This document shows, in pieces, positions 16,992-25,167 of a DNA stretch of 64,000 nt. The first letter of the stretch is position 1; every line of letters begins with the position of its first letter. Under the pieces are notes generated by a model, which saw only the letters and a program-made list of their open reading frames with translations, did no database searches and was not told the origin of the DNA. A program made the translations under genes and the position numbers. Source of the stretch: Methylomicrobium agile (lineage in GTDB: Bacteria > Pseudomonadota > Gammaproteobacteria > Methylococcales > Methylomonadaceae); assembly GCF_000733855.1 (NCBI RefSeq), contig NZ_JPOJ01000001.1, positions 4,202,128-4,266,127 of the forward strand. Direction: 5' to 3'.

Positions 16992-19163
16992 CTATCCGCT
17001 CTGGGAACCTTGCAAGCGGGTAATCCAGGGCTCTTTCGTATGCGGGTCGACATGGAAGGCCAGCGCCTCGGGCTTGTGCAAAAGCCCTTCCTCGCCGGAG
17101 GCATGCGGATTGAGCTGGCGTTTTTCGACGAAATCGATCATGCGCCGAGTATTGTAGATCAACAGCACCCGGTTGCCGTTCTGCACCGGATAAATCTGAT
17201 AGGCGACATTGCTCTCTTCGAACGCCGGATTGCGGGCCAAGAGCCCGGCCAGCCGGTCCTGGTCGCCCAGCGACAATCTGTTCAGCAGCGAATCGTAGCG
17301 CCAGGCGATGATCAGGCGCAAATGGTCGGCCAGACCGCCGTCCCGCTGCTTCTCCCGCAAAACTTCCACCTGCCGGTCGGAGAGCAGGAAGCTTTCGGCG
17401 ACCAGGTAATGCCGGCCGCGTTCGCCGTCGTTCGCAAACAGCGCCAGTTTGTCCAGCGCCGGGTCTTCCAGCGCGTTCAGGAATGACTCGGGCGAACGGA
17501 TGTGCTTGTAAACGGTAATCACCCACGGCAGGGCGCGCCCGGCTTCGTCGAAGCGCGCCTTCACGCTGTCGATCACGCCGGAACGGAACAGCTCTTCCTC
17601 GCGTCCGGACGGCTTCACGATAAACGCGTCGACCGCCGCAATCTGGGTATGGAAACCGGATTCCTTGAATTGCCTGACCAGATTCGCGTAGCGCGGATGA
17701 TAGGGAATGCTGGTGCCGTCATAGAGCAGATTGTAGCCAAACGTGCGCGCATGCTCGGCGACCATGTCGCGCAGCCGGTTCGCGAACGGTTCGACGTAGA
17801 CATAATCATCGCTGTGATGGCTGGCCGCGGTCAGCACCAGGTAGGAATCGCTGACCTTGCGGAATTCGTCCAGCGATGCGATCACGAAATTATCCCCGCA
17901 CTCGGCCCTGGCAATTTCCTCGACCGCGGTCTTGCCGGCACCGGCCCCGCCCATGCACATAAACAGCTTCGGGTTCGGATCCGGGGCTTTCCCTTCGAAA
18001 ATGGCCGCTTGGGCGTGTTCCAGTTTACCCGCAATCCGTCCGAGCCGTTCGTAAGCGATTTCGACGCCGCGCCTAAGCCTGAGATCGCCGTCGGCCGCGA
18101 TCAACAAGCGGTTCTTCAATGCTTCGTTATTGGCGAGCTTGAAGATCGGCGTCTTGACGCCTTCGCACTGCCTGAGCAGCTCCAGCAATTCGGTATGACT
18201 CGGCAGGCGCAAACCGGTCAGCATGTTGATGTCCAGGCAGAACAGTGGCGCCGCCTCGCCCGCGCTCGACCTGACCCCGTCGATCTCGCTTTTTCCCGGC
18301 TCGCGGAGCGCCTCCGTGCCGGGCAAATAGCCGATTACCTGCTCGGAAACCCGGCCGGGAAAATCCGCGAAATGCTTGCCCGCGACGAAATCGCCTTCAT
18401 TCACGCTGGCGAGCGGCACCAGACCGCCATCGATCCGGACCAGGCAATCCACGCCGTTTTCGGCCCGATGCGACAAAAACGGAATGCCGCCGACGAAGGC
18501 CTTGTGCTCCGGCCATTTGCCGAAAGCATTCGGCTGATTCTGCAGGCTTTGCGTACGCGAAGGATCGAGCGCGTGCACGAACGCGAGCGTCAGCTCCTCG
18601 AGCGAACTTTGCGGGTCGTGCAAAGCCTTCGCATCATCGGCGGTCAAGCGCCGAAAATCGATGCCCGCCTCATAAACGCTTTTAAAGGCCGGCAGCTTGC
18701 CGAGCACGGTCATGAAAAAATCGAGCGTGATCCGGTTGCCGTACGAGAACGGCCGTATCCGGCGCATCTTCAGATAAAAACCGGCGAGACGTTCCGCAAT
18801 GTCGTCCGTACGGATCACGAAGCCGTTATTATCGAATATGGCCGTATCGCGGCTTTTTTCATCATCAAGCACGAGCCCTGCCACAGCCTTGCGGAATTTC
18901 TGGCGCTTGTCCGGATCGACCATCGACCCCGGGCGGTGCTTGACCGTCAGTTGCTCCTTCCAGTCGTGGTACATTTCGCGGTGAATGTGCGAAAACAGCT
19001 CGGTCAGGTAGGTCACGCGCTTGGTCTGGTCGTGCGAAATCGTCGCCTCGTTTTCCTGGCGCAGCACCGACAGCAGCACGCAGCCGCGCGCGATCGCCAA
19101 TACCGTGCGCAATTTCTTCAATGCCTTGTATCCGGCGATGCGGGGAATAAGGGTATCAGTCAT
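16992..19163 (-). CDS. Fic-like/zeta-toxin-type kinase fusion protein
   Basis: I start this 723-residue protein at MTDTLIPRIAGYK (19163); the open frame goes 81 codons further up, but those overlap tusA and look non-coding. The C-terminal half is a P-loop kinase of the zeta-toxin/AAA group: Walker A GGAGAGKT at residues 405-412, IASLDEF at about 428-434 where zeta kinases have their catalytic aspartate, and YDGTSIPYHPRY further on. The N-terminal part has a Fic-like helix pair ending IRPFSYGNRITLDFF (residues 136-150). It resembles the Fic motif HPFxxGNGRxxR but lacks the His and the second GR. No antitoxin-like small gene is beside it. The toxin assignment is inference; a housekeeping kinase role is possible. 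Confidence 0.7.
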   Translation of the reverse strand: MTDTLIPRIAGYKALKKLRTVLAIARGCVLLSVLRQENEATISHDQTKRVTYLTELFSHIHREMYHDWKEQLTVKHRPGSMVDPDKRQKFRKAVAGLVLDDEKSRDTAIFDNNGFVIRTDDIAERLAGFYLKMRRIRPFSYGNRITLDFFMTVLGKLPAFKSVYEAGIDFRRLTADDAKALHDPQSSLEELTLAFVHALDPSRTQSLQNQPNAFGKWPEHKAFVGGIPFLSHRAENGVDCLVRIDGGLVPLASVNEGDFVAGKHFADFPGRVSEQVIGYLPGTEALREPGKSEIDGVRSSAGEAAPLFCLDINMLTGLRLPSHTELLELLRQCEGVKTPIFKLANNEALKNRLLIAADGDLRLRRGVEIAYERLGRIAGKLEHAQAAIFEGKAPDPNPKLFMCMGGAGAGKTAVEEIARAECGDNFVIASLDEFRKVSDSYLVLTAASHHSDDYVYVEPFANRLRDMVAEHARTFGYNLLYDGTSIPYHPRYANLVRQFKESGFHTQIAAVDAFIVKPSGREEELFRSGVIDSVKARFDEAGRALPWVITVYKHIRSPESFLNALEDPALDKLALFANDGERGRHYLVAESFLLSDRQVEVLREKQRDGGLADHLRLIIAWRYDSLLNRLSLGDQDRLAGLLARNPAFEESNVAYQIYPVQNGNRVLLIYNTRRMIDFVEKRQLNPHASGEEGLLHKPEALAFHVDPHTKEPWITRLQGSQSG

Positions 19164-19216
19164 GATCGGGAAAGGCGAAAAACGGCAGGATCGCTCTCTA
19201 AACGGCCGGCGGCCGT

Positions 19217-19447
19217 TTATTTTTTGCGGATATAAAAGATTTGCTGTCCCGCGTGGCGGACGAAATCGATGATCTTGTGCCCGGACTGGTCCGAATAAAC
19301 GCCGATATCCAGATGCGCCGCCGGATCGGTGGCGATAATTTTGACTATGCTGCCGCTGTCCATCTCCATCAGGGCTTTTTTCAGGCGCAAAAGCGGCAGC
19401 GGACAATGCAGGCCGCTGGCATCGACTTCGATATCAAATTCAACCAT
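19217..19447 (-). CDS. tusA: TusA-family sulfur carrier
   Basis: The 76-residue protein has the compact TusA/SirA fold with the essential cysteine in [14 protein letters not shown] (CPxP motif). TusA passes persulfide sulfur to the TusBCD/TusE relay for tRNA 2-thiouridine and to other acceptors. It is 53 bases from the zeta gene start and diverges from cysG, a sulfur-assimilation gene, across about 80 bases. Whether it is TusA proper or another member of the family cannot be settled from sequence alone. Confidence 0.85.
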   Translation of the reverse strand: MVEFDIEVDASGLHCPLPLLRLKKALMEMDSGSIVKIIATDPAAHLDIGVYSDQSGHKIIDFVRHAGQQIFYIRKK

Positions 19448-19530
19448 CGTTTGTTTTTAAAATTGCAATGACGCGGAAAAGACCCCCTATAATACCACTC
19501 TCCCAACTCTCCGAGAACGCTCGCACCGAA

Positions 19531-20916
19531 ATGGATTATTTCCCCCTTTTCATAAACCTCAAGGACCAGCCTTGCCTGGTTGTCGGCGGCGGCGAGGTGG
19601 CCGCCAGAAAGATCGAACTGTTGTCCCGGGCCGGCGCCCGCATTACCGTAATTGCCGAAGAGATCGGCGACAGCCTCGCGGCGCTCGCCGCCAAATCTCC
19701 GTTGAACGTGCTGAAAAAACGATTCGAGGCCGAGGATCTGGGCGATTTTCGGCTCGTGGTCTCGGCGACCGACGACGGTGAAACCAATCGCTGGGTTTCC
19801 GGCCTGGCGCAGGAACGGAACATTCCGGTGAACGTGGTCGACAATCCCGCCCTGTGCAGTTTCATCTTTCCCGCCATCATCGATCGGTCGCCGGTCGTGG
19901 CGGCGATCTCCTCGGGCGGAGCCTCGCCGGTGCTGGCGCGTCTGCTCAGAGCCAAAATCGAAAGCGTCGTGCCGCCGAGTTACGGGCGCCTCGCGCAGCT
20001 TGCCGAAAAATACCGGAACCAAGTCAAACAAGTCATCCGGCAGCCCGCACAGCGACGAATCTTCTGGGAAAACCAATTTCAGGGGCGAACCGCCGAACTG
20101 GTCTATACGGGCAAGGATGAAGAAGCCGAGCAGCACCTTCGGGAGAGCCTGGAAAACATCGACTCGAATCAAAGGACGGGCGAAGTCTATCTGATCGGGG
20201 CGGGTCCCGGCGCCCCCGATTTATTGACCTTTCGCGCGTTGCGGCTGATGCAGCAAGCCGACGTGGTCGTCTACGACCGGCTGGTCACGCCGGAAATTCT
20301 CGATCTTGCGCGGCGCGATGCGGAAAGGATTTATGTCGGCAAACAACGCGACGACCATGTGCTGCCGCAGGAATCGATCAATGAGCTGCTGGCCGATCTG
20401 GCGAAAGCCAGCAAGCGCGTCGCACGCCTGAAAGGCGGCGACCCGTTCATCTTCGGCCGCGGCGGCGAAGAAATCGAAACCCTGATGCAGCAAGGTATCC
20501 CGTTTCAGGTCGTACCCGGCATTACCGCCGCTTCCGGCTGCGCGACCTACGCTGGCATTCCGCTGACGCACCGCGACCATGCGCAGTCATGCACCTTCGT
20601 GACCGGCCACCTGAAAGACGGCACGGTCAATTTGAACTGGACGCAACTGGCCGCCCCGAACCAGACCGTCGTGATTTACATGGGATTGGTCGGCCTGGAA
20701 CAGATCTGTTCGGCGCTGATCGCGCACGGCAGTCCGAAGGATTTGCCGGTCGCGCTCATTCAGCAAGGCACCACGGACCATCAAAAGGTGATTACCGGCA
20801 CGCTCGAAACGCTCCCTGCGCAGGTTGCCCACGAACAGATCAAGGCCCCGACGCTGATCATCATCGGCACCGTGGTCAACCTGCACAGTAAGCTGGAATG
20901 GTTCAAAACGACTTAG
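19531..20916 (+). CDS. cysG: Siroheme synthase (trifunctional)
   Basis: CysG converts uroporphyrinogen III to siroheme, the cofactor of sulfite and nitrite reductases. Starting at [12 protein letters not shown] (19531) gives 461 residues, matching E. coli CysG. The N-terminal dehydrogenase/ferrochelatase carries the NAD loop [11 protein letters not shown]; the [15 protein letters not shown] stretch is in the middle. The C-terminal methyltransferase begins near [19 protein letters not shown] and includes [21 protein letters not shown]. An upstream in-frame ATG at 19468 adds 21 residues without family support. Confidence 0.95.
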   Translation: MDYFPLFINLKDQPCLVVGGGEVAARKIELLSRAGARITVIAEEIGDSLAALAAKSPLNVLKKRFEAEDLGDFRLVVSATDDGETNRWVSGLAQERNIPVNVVDNPALCSFIFPAIIDRSPVVAAISSGGASPVLARLLRAKIESVVPPSYGRLAQLAEKYRNQVKQVIRQPAQRRIFWENQFQGRTAELVYTGKDEEAEQHLRESLENIDSNQRTGEVYLIGAGPGAPDLLTFRALRLMQQADVVVYDRLVTPEILDLARRDAERIYVGKQRDDHVLPQESINELLADLAKASKRVARLKGGDPFIFGRGGEEIETLMQQGIPFQVVPGITAASGCATYAGIPLTHRDHAQSCTFVTGHLKDGTVNLNWTQLAAPNQTVVIYMGLVGLEQICSALIAHGSPKDLPVALIQQGTTDHQKVITGTLETLPAQVAHEQIKAPTLIIIGTVVNLHSKLEWFKTT

Positions 20917-20951
20917 GAAAGCCCGGCCGAAACGGCGTCCGGCGTGCTTTC
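20917..20951 (+). terminator. Possible terminator of cysG
   Basis: Directly after the cysG stop GAAAGC pairs with GCTTTC around an inner CCGGCCG/GGCGTCCGG segment, and a T-rich stretch follows. The helix has internal mismatches. Confidence 0.45.
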
Positions 20952-21174
20952 TTTCGCTTGAACACTGGCTCTAACCGCTAATCCTTGCGATAATATTACG
21001 GGAATAATTCAGTCTGCGTTCATCGTTGGCATCAATAATGAACCGCAACGGATTGTCGGCCCAATCTAAAACAATAAAAATTGAAATTTCCCGTTAAACT
21101 CCTTAGTTCTCAGCGAGTTTAACTTTTTAATCGGACTGTTTTGCAGTTCTTTTTCAACATCAAGAGAGGTTAAC

Positions 21175-21513
21175 ATGAAAAAATCATTAGCCGCGTTCGC
21201 GGGTATTGCTTTGGTCGCGCTGAGCGGACAAGCTTTTTCCAGCGAAGCTACCGATATCGGCAAAAAAATCTATGATCGCGCCTTCGGCCGCGGTTGCGGC
21301 ACTTGCCACGACATCGCTTCAAACCCGCAATTACCCGAACTGATCAAAGCAGGCACCCTGGACAGAGCGAAATTCGAACAGGTTCTGCGTGATGGCAAAG
21401 GCGGCATGCCGAAAGCGCTTGATGAAATCATGAAAAACGCAGCCGTCAAAAAAGCCGGCCTGACCGAAGAACTGGCCATTGATGATTTGTACGAATATCT
21501 GAAAACAAAATAA
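21175..21513 (+). CDS. Small periplasmic c-type cytochrome
   Basis: The 112-residue precursor begins with a clear Sec signal (KKSLAAFAGIALVALSGQAFS). The mature protein holds one haem c site CGTCH (residues 41-45). A methionine in GKGGMPKAL is the likely sixth ligand. The end, LTEELAIDDLYEYLKTK, is the C-terminal helix of class I cytochromes. The ribosome-binding site AGAGAGG is good. It stands alone between two terminators, so no partner enzyme can be named; a monohaem electron carrier is the safe call. Confidence 0.88.
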   Translation: MKKSLAAFAGIALVALSGQAFSSEATDIGKKIYDRAFGRGCGTCHDIASNPQLPELIKAGTLDRAKFEQVLRDGKGGMPKALDEIMKNAAVKKAGLTEELAIDDLYEYLKTK

Positions 21514-21525
21514 TCATTAATGCAT

Positions 21526-21600
21526 GGCAGGGTGTTAGCGGCACCCTGCCGATCGCAGCAGTCAGTTTTCGTAAATATCCATTTTTACGAAAACCGACTC
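21526..21600 (+). terminator. Two consecutive hairpins after the cytochrome gene
   Basis: The first pairs GGCAGGGTG with CACCCTGCC (21526-21550). The second is long: AGTC-A-GTTTTCGTAAA pairs with TTTACGAAAAC-C-GACT (21560-21599) with one mismatch and an eight-base loop. Neither has a following T run. They may protect the 3' end of the short cytochrome mRNA. Confidence 0.6.
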
Positions 21601-21620
21601 TAAAAACAGAATAATAAACA

Positions 21621-21660
21621 AAAAAACCGCGCCCACCCTTCGGTAGGCGCGGTTTTTTTG
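21621..21660. terminator. Strong bidirectional intrinsic terminator
   Basis: AAAAAACCGCGCC and GGCGCGGTTTTTTT form a long stem around a CACCCTTCGGTA loop. The A run and T run on either side allow termination of the cytochrome gene on the plus strand and of the membrane-protein gene on the minus strand. Confidence 0.9.
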
Positions 21661-21674
21661 TTCAGGAAGAACAA

Positions 21675-22277
21675 TTATTGCTTATGCAAATAATTCCTGA
21701 TCGTTTGCTTGTACGTCAAAATATTCAGGTTTTTAAACCAGATACCGGCCACTGCCGCCAGCAACAGCCCACAGGCTCCCAAACTGACATAGATCAGTTT
21801 TTTCAATTGGGACACTTCCCTCAACACCTGCTCGCTCGTACCGGCGGACTGGTCGACTTTCGGCTTTGGATCCGAATAGGAACGCAGCACTTTGACATCG
21901 TTTTTCAGATCTTCGATCGTACCGAGCGAGGCGGCTGCGGCGCCCATCCTGATACTGTCCTCAAGCATCCTGAGCTTGCTCTCGATCGAACCGCTGACCA
22001 GCCCGATCACCTGCCCTTTGAGCGCATTCACTTCGGAACTCAGCACCGAATTGCCCTCGCCGAGATTACCCGCACCCGGCTGTTTTTTCAGATAGGCTCC
22101 GGCTTGATACGGAGGAACGACAAAATAACCGAGCACAGCGACCAGTACCGTCAACAAACAAACTGTCAGCAACAAAAACCGATTAGCCTTGATCAACGCC
22201 TGAGTCGAAGGAATACTTTGCAGCCTGCCCCGGACCTCGATAATCTGGGAATGAAACTCTTGATTCTCGTTCATCAA
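21675..22277 (-). CDS. Two-TM membrane protein of unknown function
   Basis: I do not recognise this 200-residue protein. One strongly hydrophobic segment lies at about residues 33-55 (FLLLTVCLLTVLVAVLGYFV) and a second at about 163-182 (LIYVSLGACGLLLAAVAGI). The region between is soluble and helical with heptad-like spacing, so it may form a periplasmic coiled coil with both termini inside. There is no signal peptide. It lies alone between the terminator at 21621-21660 and argG. Confidence 0.65.
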   Translation of the reverse strand: MMNENQEFHSQIIEVRGRLQSIPSTQALIKANRFLLLTVCLLTVLVAVLGYFVVPPYQAGAYLKKQPGAGNLGEGNSVLSSEVNALKGQVIGLVSGSIESKLRMLEDSIRMGAAAASLGTIEDLKNDVKVLRSYSDPKPKVDQSAGTSEQVLREVSQLKKLIYVSLGACGLLLAAVAGIWFKNLNILTYKQTIRNYLHKQ

Positions 22278-22418
22278 TTAACGCCTCTCGGACCCGACAA
22301 TACAGCTTCCCCCTGAACGTCCGGCCCAATCATTTTTATAGTTATCACAAGATCGCCTGCTATGATCGGGACGAATTATACAAGCTAATCGGTCATTGCC
22401 GCATTTTATTTTTACGAA

Positions 22419-23633
22419 TCAGCGCGAATGTTTTGCCGCCGCAATCCGCATTCTGAGCGCATTCAGCTTGATGAAGCCTTCGGCATCCTTTTGATTGTAA
22501 GCACCGCCGTCGTCTTCGAAAGTCGCGATGCTTTCGTCGAACAAGCTATCCGAATCGGAGCGGCGGCCGACCACGATCACATTGCCTTTATACAGCTTGA
22601 CCCTGACCTTGCCGTTGACGTTGACCTGCGAAGCGTCGATCATCGTTTGCAGCATCCGGCGCTCCGGGCTCCACCAGTAGCCGTTGTAGATCAGCGAGGC
22701 ATAACGCGGCATCAATTCGTCCTTCAGATGCGCCACTTCCCGGTCCAGCGTCAACGATTCGATCGCCCGGTGCGCCTTCAGCATTACGGTGCCGGCCGGC
22801 GTTTCGTAGCAGCCTCTCGACTTCATCCCGACATAGCGGTTTTCGACGATATCCAGGCGGCCGATGCCGTTCTCGCCCGCAATCTTGTTCAGCTTTTCCA
22901 TCACTTGCGCCGGCGAATGCGGCACGTCGTCGATCGCCACGATATCGCCCTGCTGATAGGTCAGCTCGATATAGGTCGGTTGGTCAGGTGCGGCTTCCGG
23001 GGAGACGGTCCAGCGCCACATATCTTCTTCGGGTTCCGACCACGGATCCTCCAGAACACGGCCTTCGTAAGAAATGTGCAGTAGGTTGGCATCCATCGAA
23101 TAAGGTGACGCCTTGCCTTTTTTCATTTCGACCGGAATACCGTGCTTTTCGGCATAGTCGAGCAGGGTTTGGCGCGAAGTCAGCTCCCATTCGCGCCACG
23201 GCGCGATGATGTGAATACCGGGACGCAACGCATAGGCCCCCAGCTCAAAACGCACTTGGTCGTTGCCTTTGCCGGTCGCGCCGTGCGAAATCGCATCCGC
23301 GCCGGTTTCGTTCGCGATTTCGATCAGCCGCTTCGCGATCAACGGCCGCGCGATCGAAGTCCCTAGCAGGTATTCGCCTTCGTAAACCGCATTGGCGCGG
23401 AACATCGGGAATACGAAATCGCGGGCGAACTCTTCCCGCAAATCATCGATGTAAATTTCCTTGATACCCAAAGACTGCGCCTTCGCGCGCGCGGGCTCGA
23501 CCTCCTCGCCCTGCCCCAAATCGGCCGTGAAGGTGACGACCTCGCAGTTGTAAACTTCCTGCAGCCACTTGAGAATCACGGAGGTGTCCAAGCCCCCGGA
23601 ATAAGCCAATACCACTTTTTTGATTTCCGACAT
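22419..23633 (-). CDS. argG: Argininosuccinate synthase
   Basis: ArgG joins citrulline and aspartate with ATP to form argininosuccinate, the penultimate step of arginine synthesis. At 404 residues it is the class I type. The ATP-binding [11 protein letters not shown] is at residues 10-20. [15 protein letters not shown] and APWREWE are both signatures, and [15 protein letters not shown] lies further on. It has its own transcription unit; I saw no ARG box that I would defend. Confidence 0.97.
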   Translation of the reverse strand: MSEIKKVVLAYSGGLDTSVILKWLQEVYNCEVVTFTADLGQGEEVEPARAKAQSLGIKEIYIDDLREEFARDFVFPMFRANAVYEGEYLLGTSIARPLIAKRLIEIANETGADAISHGATGKGNDQVRFELGAYALRPGIHIIAPWREWELTSRQTLLDYAEKHGIPVEMKKGKASPYSMDANLLHISYEGRVLEDPWSEPEEDMWRWTVSPEAAPDQPTYIELTYQQGDIVAIDDVPHSPAQVMEKLNKIAGENGIGRLDIVENRYVGMKSRGCYETPAGTVMLKAHRAIESLTLDREVAHLKDELMPRYASLIYNGYWWSPERRMLQTMIDASQVNVNGKVRVKLYKGNVIVVGRRSDSDSLFDESIATFEDDGGAYNQKDAEGFIKLNALRMRIAAAKHSR

Positions 23634-23723
23634 AGCGCCTTAATTTTATTGGTTAAAAAATGGTGATGATTATACCGGAAATCAACTTGACGTAAAAAGC
23701 GGATATCCCGACCGGCCGCCGCC

Positions 23724-24140
23724 TCAGTCTGCCGGCGGATTATCCCGGTCGCCTGTAAATTCGATGAGGTCTGCGCGCACGGTAATCCTGGGCAGAGCGA
23801 ACAAAATGAAATAGGAAGAGCTATTTTCATATACCACATTCACGATGGCCTGGGGTTTACCTTCGGTAACCGCCGCATTATGGTAAAGTTTGGTCATCGC
23901 CTCATCGTAGTGAGGGGATATAAAAGTAAAGAGGCCCAGGAAACTAAAACCGACACTACTGCCAATCGCATTGGCTTTTACAATTTTGTAATTCTGTCTG
24001 GATAAACGGACTGTAGTCGTCGTTAAAAGCGGAGTACCGCCAGGCGCAGGAACCAGTCCGGATAATGCAGGAAGGGCCGGTATTGCGGCGCAACCGCTAA
24101 GCAACCCCAGGATCGGCGTCATTTTCAACCATTTCGTCAT
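23724..24140 (-). CDS. Putative small outer-membrane lipoprotein
   Basis: Started at MTKWLKMTPILGLLSGC (24140) the protein has 138 residues with a lipobox LLSGC, so it should be lipidated at that cysteine. A longer open frame reaches 24293 but has no signal. The mature part contains TTTTVRLSRQNYKIVKANA, a glycine-serine-rich turn and a final strand region FILFALPRITVRADLIEF. It resembles small uncharacterised lipoproteins with a TRLxxxNYxxVxxNA stretch. I do not know its function. Confidence 0.6.
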   Translation of the reverse strand: MTKWLKMTPILGLLSGCAAIPALPALSGLVPAPGGTPLLTTTTVRLSRQNYKIVKANAIGSSVGFSFLGLFTFISPHYDEAMTKLYHNAAVTEGKPQAIVNVVYENSSSYFILFALPRITVRADLIEFTGDRDNPPAD

Positions 24141-24299
24141 GATATTCGGCCTCCCAACAAGATTAGAAAGCGATGACTTTACTGGGACACAGGGGACCCG
24201 ATAAAACGCCATCGGAGCATGATAGCAGTCATCATCCGGCGAAACACCGTCGTATTCCGACTTACGCGAACTCTCATCATAAATTCGTTGCAAACCGTT

Positions 24300-25148
24300 T
24301 AGATACTGTCGTCACAAGATAAGTCCTTGTCAGGTGTAATGCAGAGATTATAGTTGCTGATGAGATGAAAGAACCCTATCCCGACCTGCCCACCGCCGCC
24401 ACGACATTGCCGATCCGGTTTGGAATCTGCTGGAGCCCCATCTGCCTGGCCGTGCCGGGGCCTGGGGTGGCAAGGCTCGTGATATGTTCATCAATGCGGT
24501 CTTCTGGATTTTACGCACCGGCACGCCGTGGCGCAAGCTGCCACCCGACTAGGGCGATTGGAAAAACACCCATCGCCGATTTTGCCGTTGGCGAGACCAC
24601 GGCGTCTGGGAAGGATTGCTGGAACAACGGGTGACCGAACCCGACTATGAATGGCTGATGATCAATACCAGCCACATCAAGGTCCATCCACACGCCGCCG
24701 GTGCGAAAGGCGGCAATCAGGACATGGCGGTCACCCAAGGGGGCTCAACAGTAAGAACCCTCTGGCTGTGGATGCGCAGGGTATGCCGGTCAGAATCCTT
24801 ATTACAGCAGGTACCACAGCGGATTGTTCACAAGCTTCAACCTTGATCGAAGGCGTGGACGCTCGGCACTGATTAGCGGACAAAGGCTACGATAGCGAGG
24901 CTATCGTAGCCCAAGCCGAAGCGAATCAGATGACGGTGGTCATTCCGCCGCGTCGAAATCGCAAGAAACCCCGCGACTACGACCGAGACCTGTATAAACT
25001 TCGGCATTGGGTGGAAAACGCGTTCTTGCACCTCAAGCGCTGGGGAAGTATTGCCACACGCGATGCCAAGAACACCGCTTCGTTCCTGGCCGCGGTGCAA
25101 ATCCGATGTATCGCCCTGTGGACGGCTATCTTATGACGACACTATCTA
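24300..25148 (+). mobile_element. Inactive IS5-family element
   Basis: The ends carry near-perfect inverted repeats: TAGATACTGTCGTCACAA at 24300-24317 and, reversed, TAGATAGTGTCGTCATAA at 25131-25148 (16 of 18 identical). The outer TA at both ends may be the duplicated target. The element is 849 bases, the usual size of IS5-type elements, and encodes a decayed DDE transposase. It lies directly upstream of a 5'-truncated Rhs gene. Confidence 0.85.
24363..25136 (+). pseudogene. IS5-family transposase, decayed
   Basis: Reading across frames gives HDIADPVWNLLEPHLPG, then FINAVFWILRTGTPWRKLPPD followed by an in-frame TAG (24550-24552), then WRDHGVWEGLLEQ and HIKVHPHAAGAKGGNQDMA. A frameshift leads to NPLAVDAQGMPVRILITAG, a TGA before LADKGYDSEAIV, and the end WVENAFLHLKRWGSIATRDAKN. 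The DDE residues seem present in pieces. Two stops and at least two frameshifts make it non-functional unless helped in trans. Confidence 0.85.
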
Positions 25149-25167
25149 GTTTGGGTGAGTAATGTAA

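Noticed and set aside
17502-19235. 577-codon open frame opposite the Fic-zeta gene
   Set aside because: The minus-strand frame has clear P-loop motifs; the plus frame is a shadow rich in Arg, Gln and Asp.
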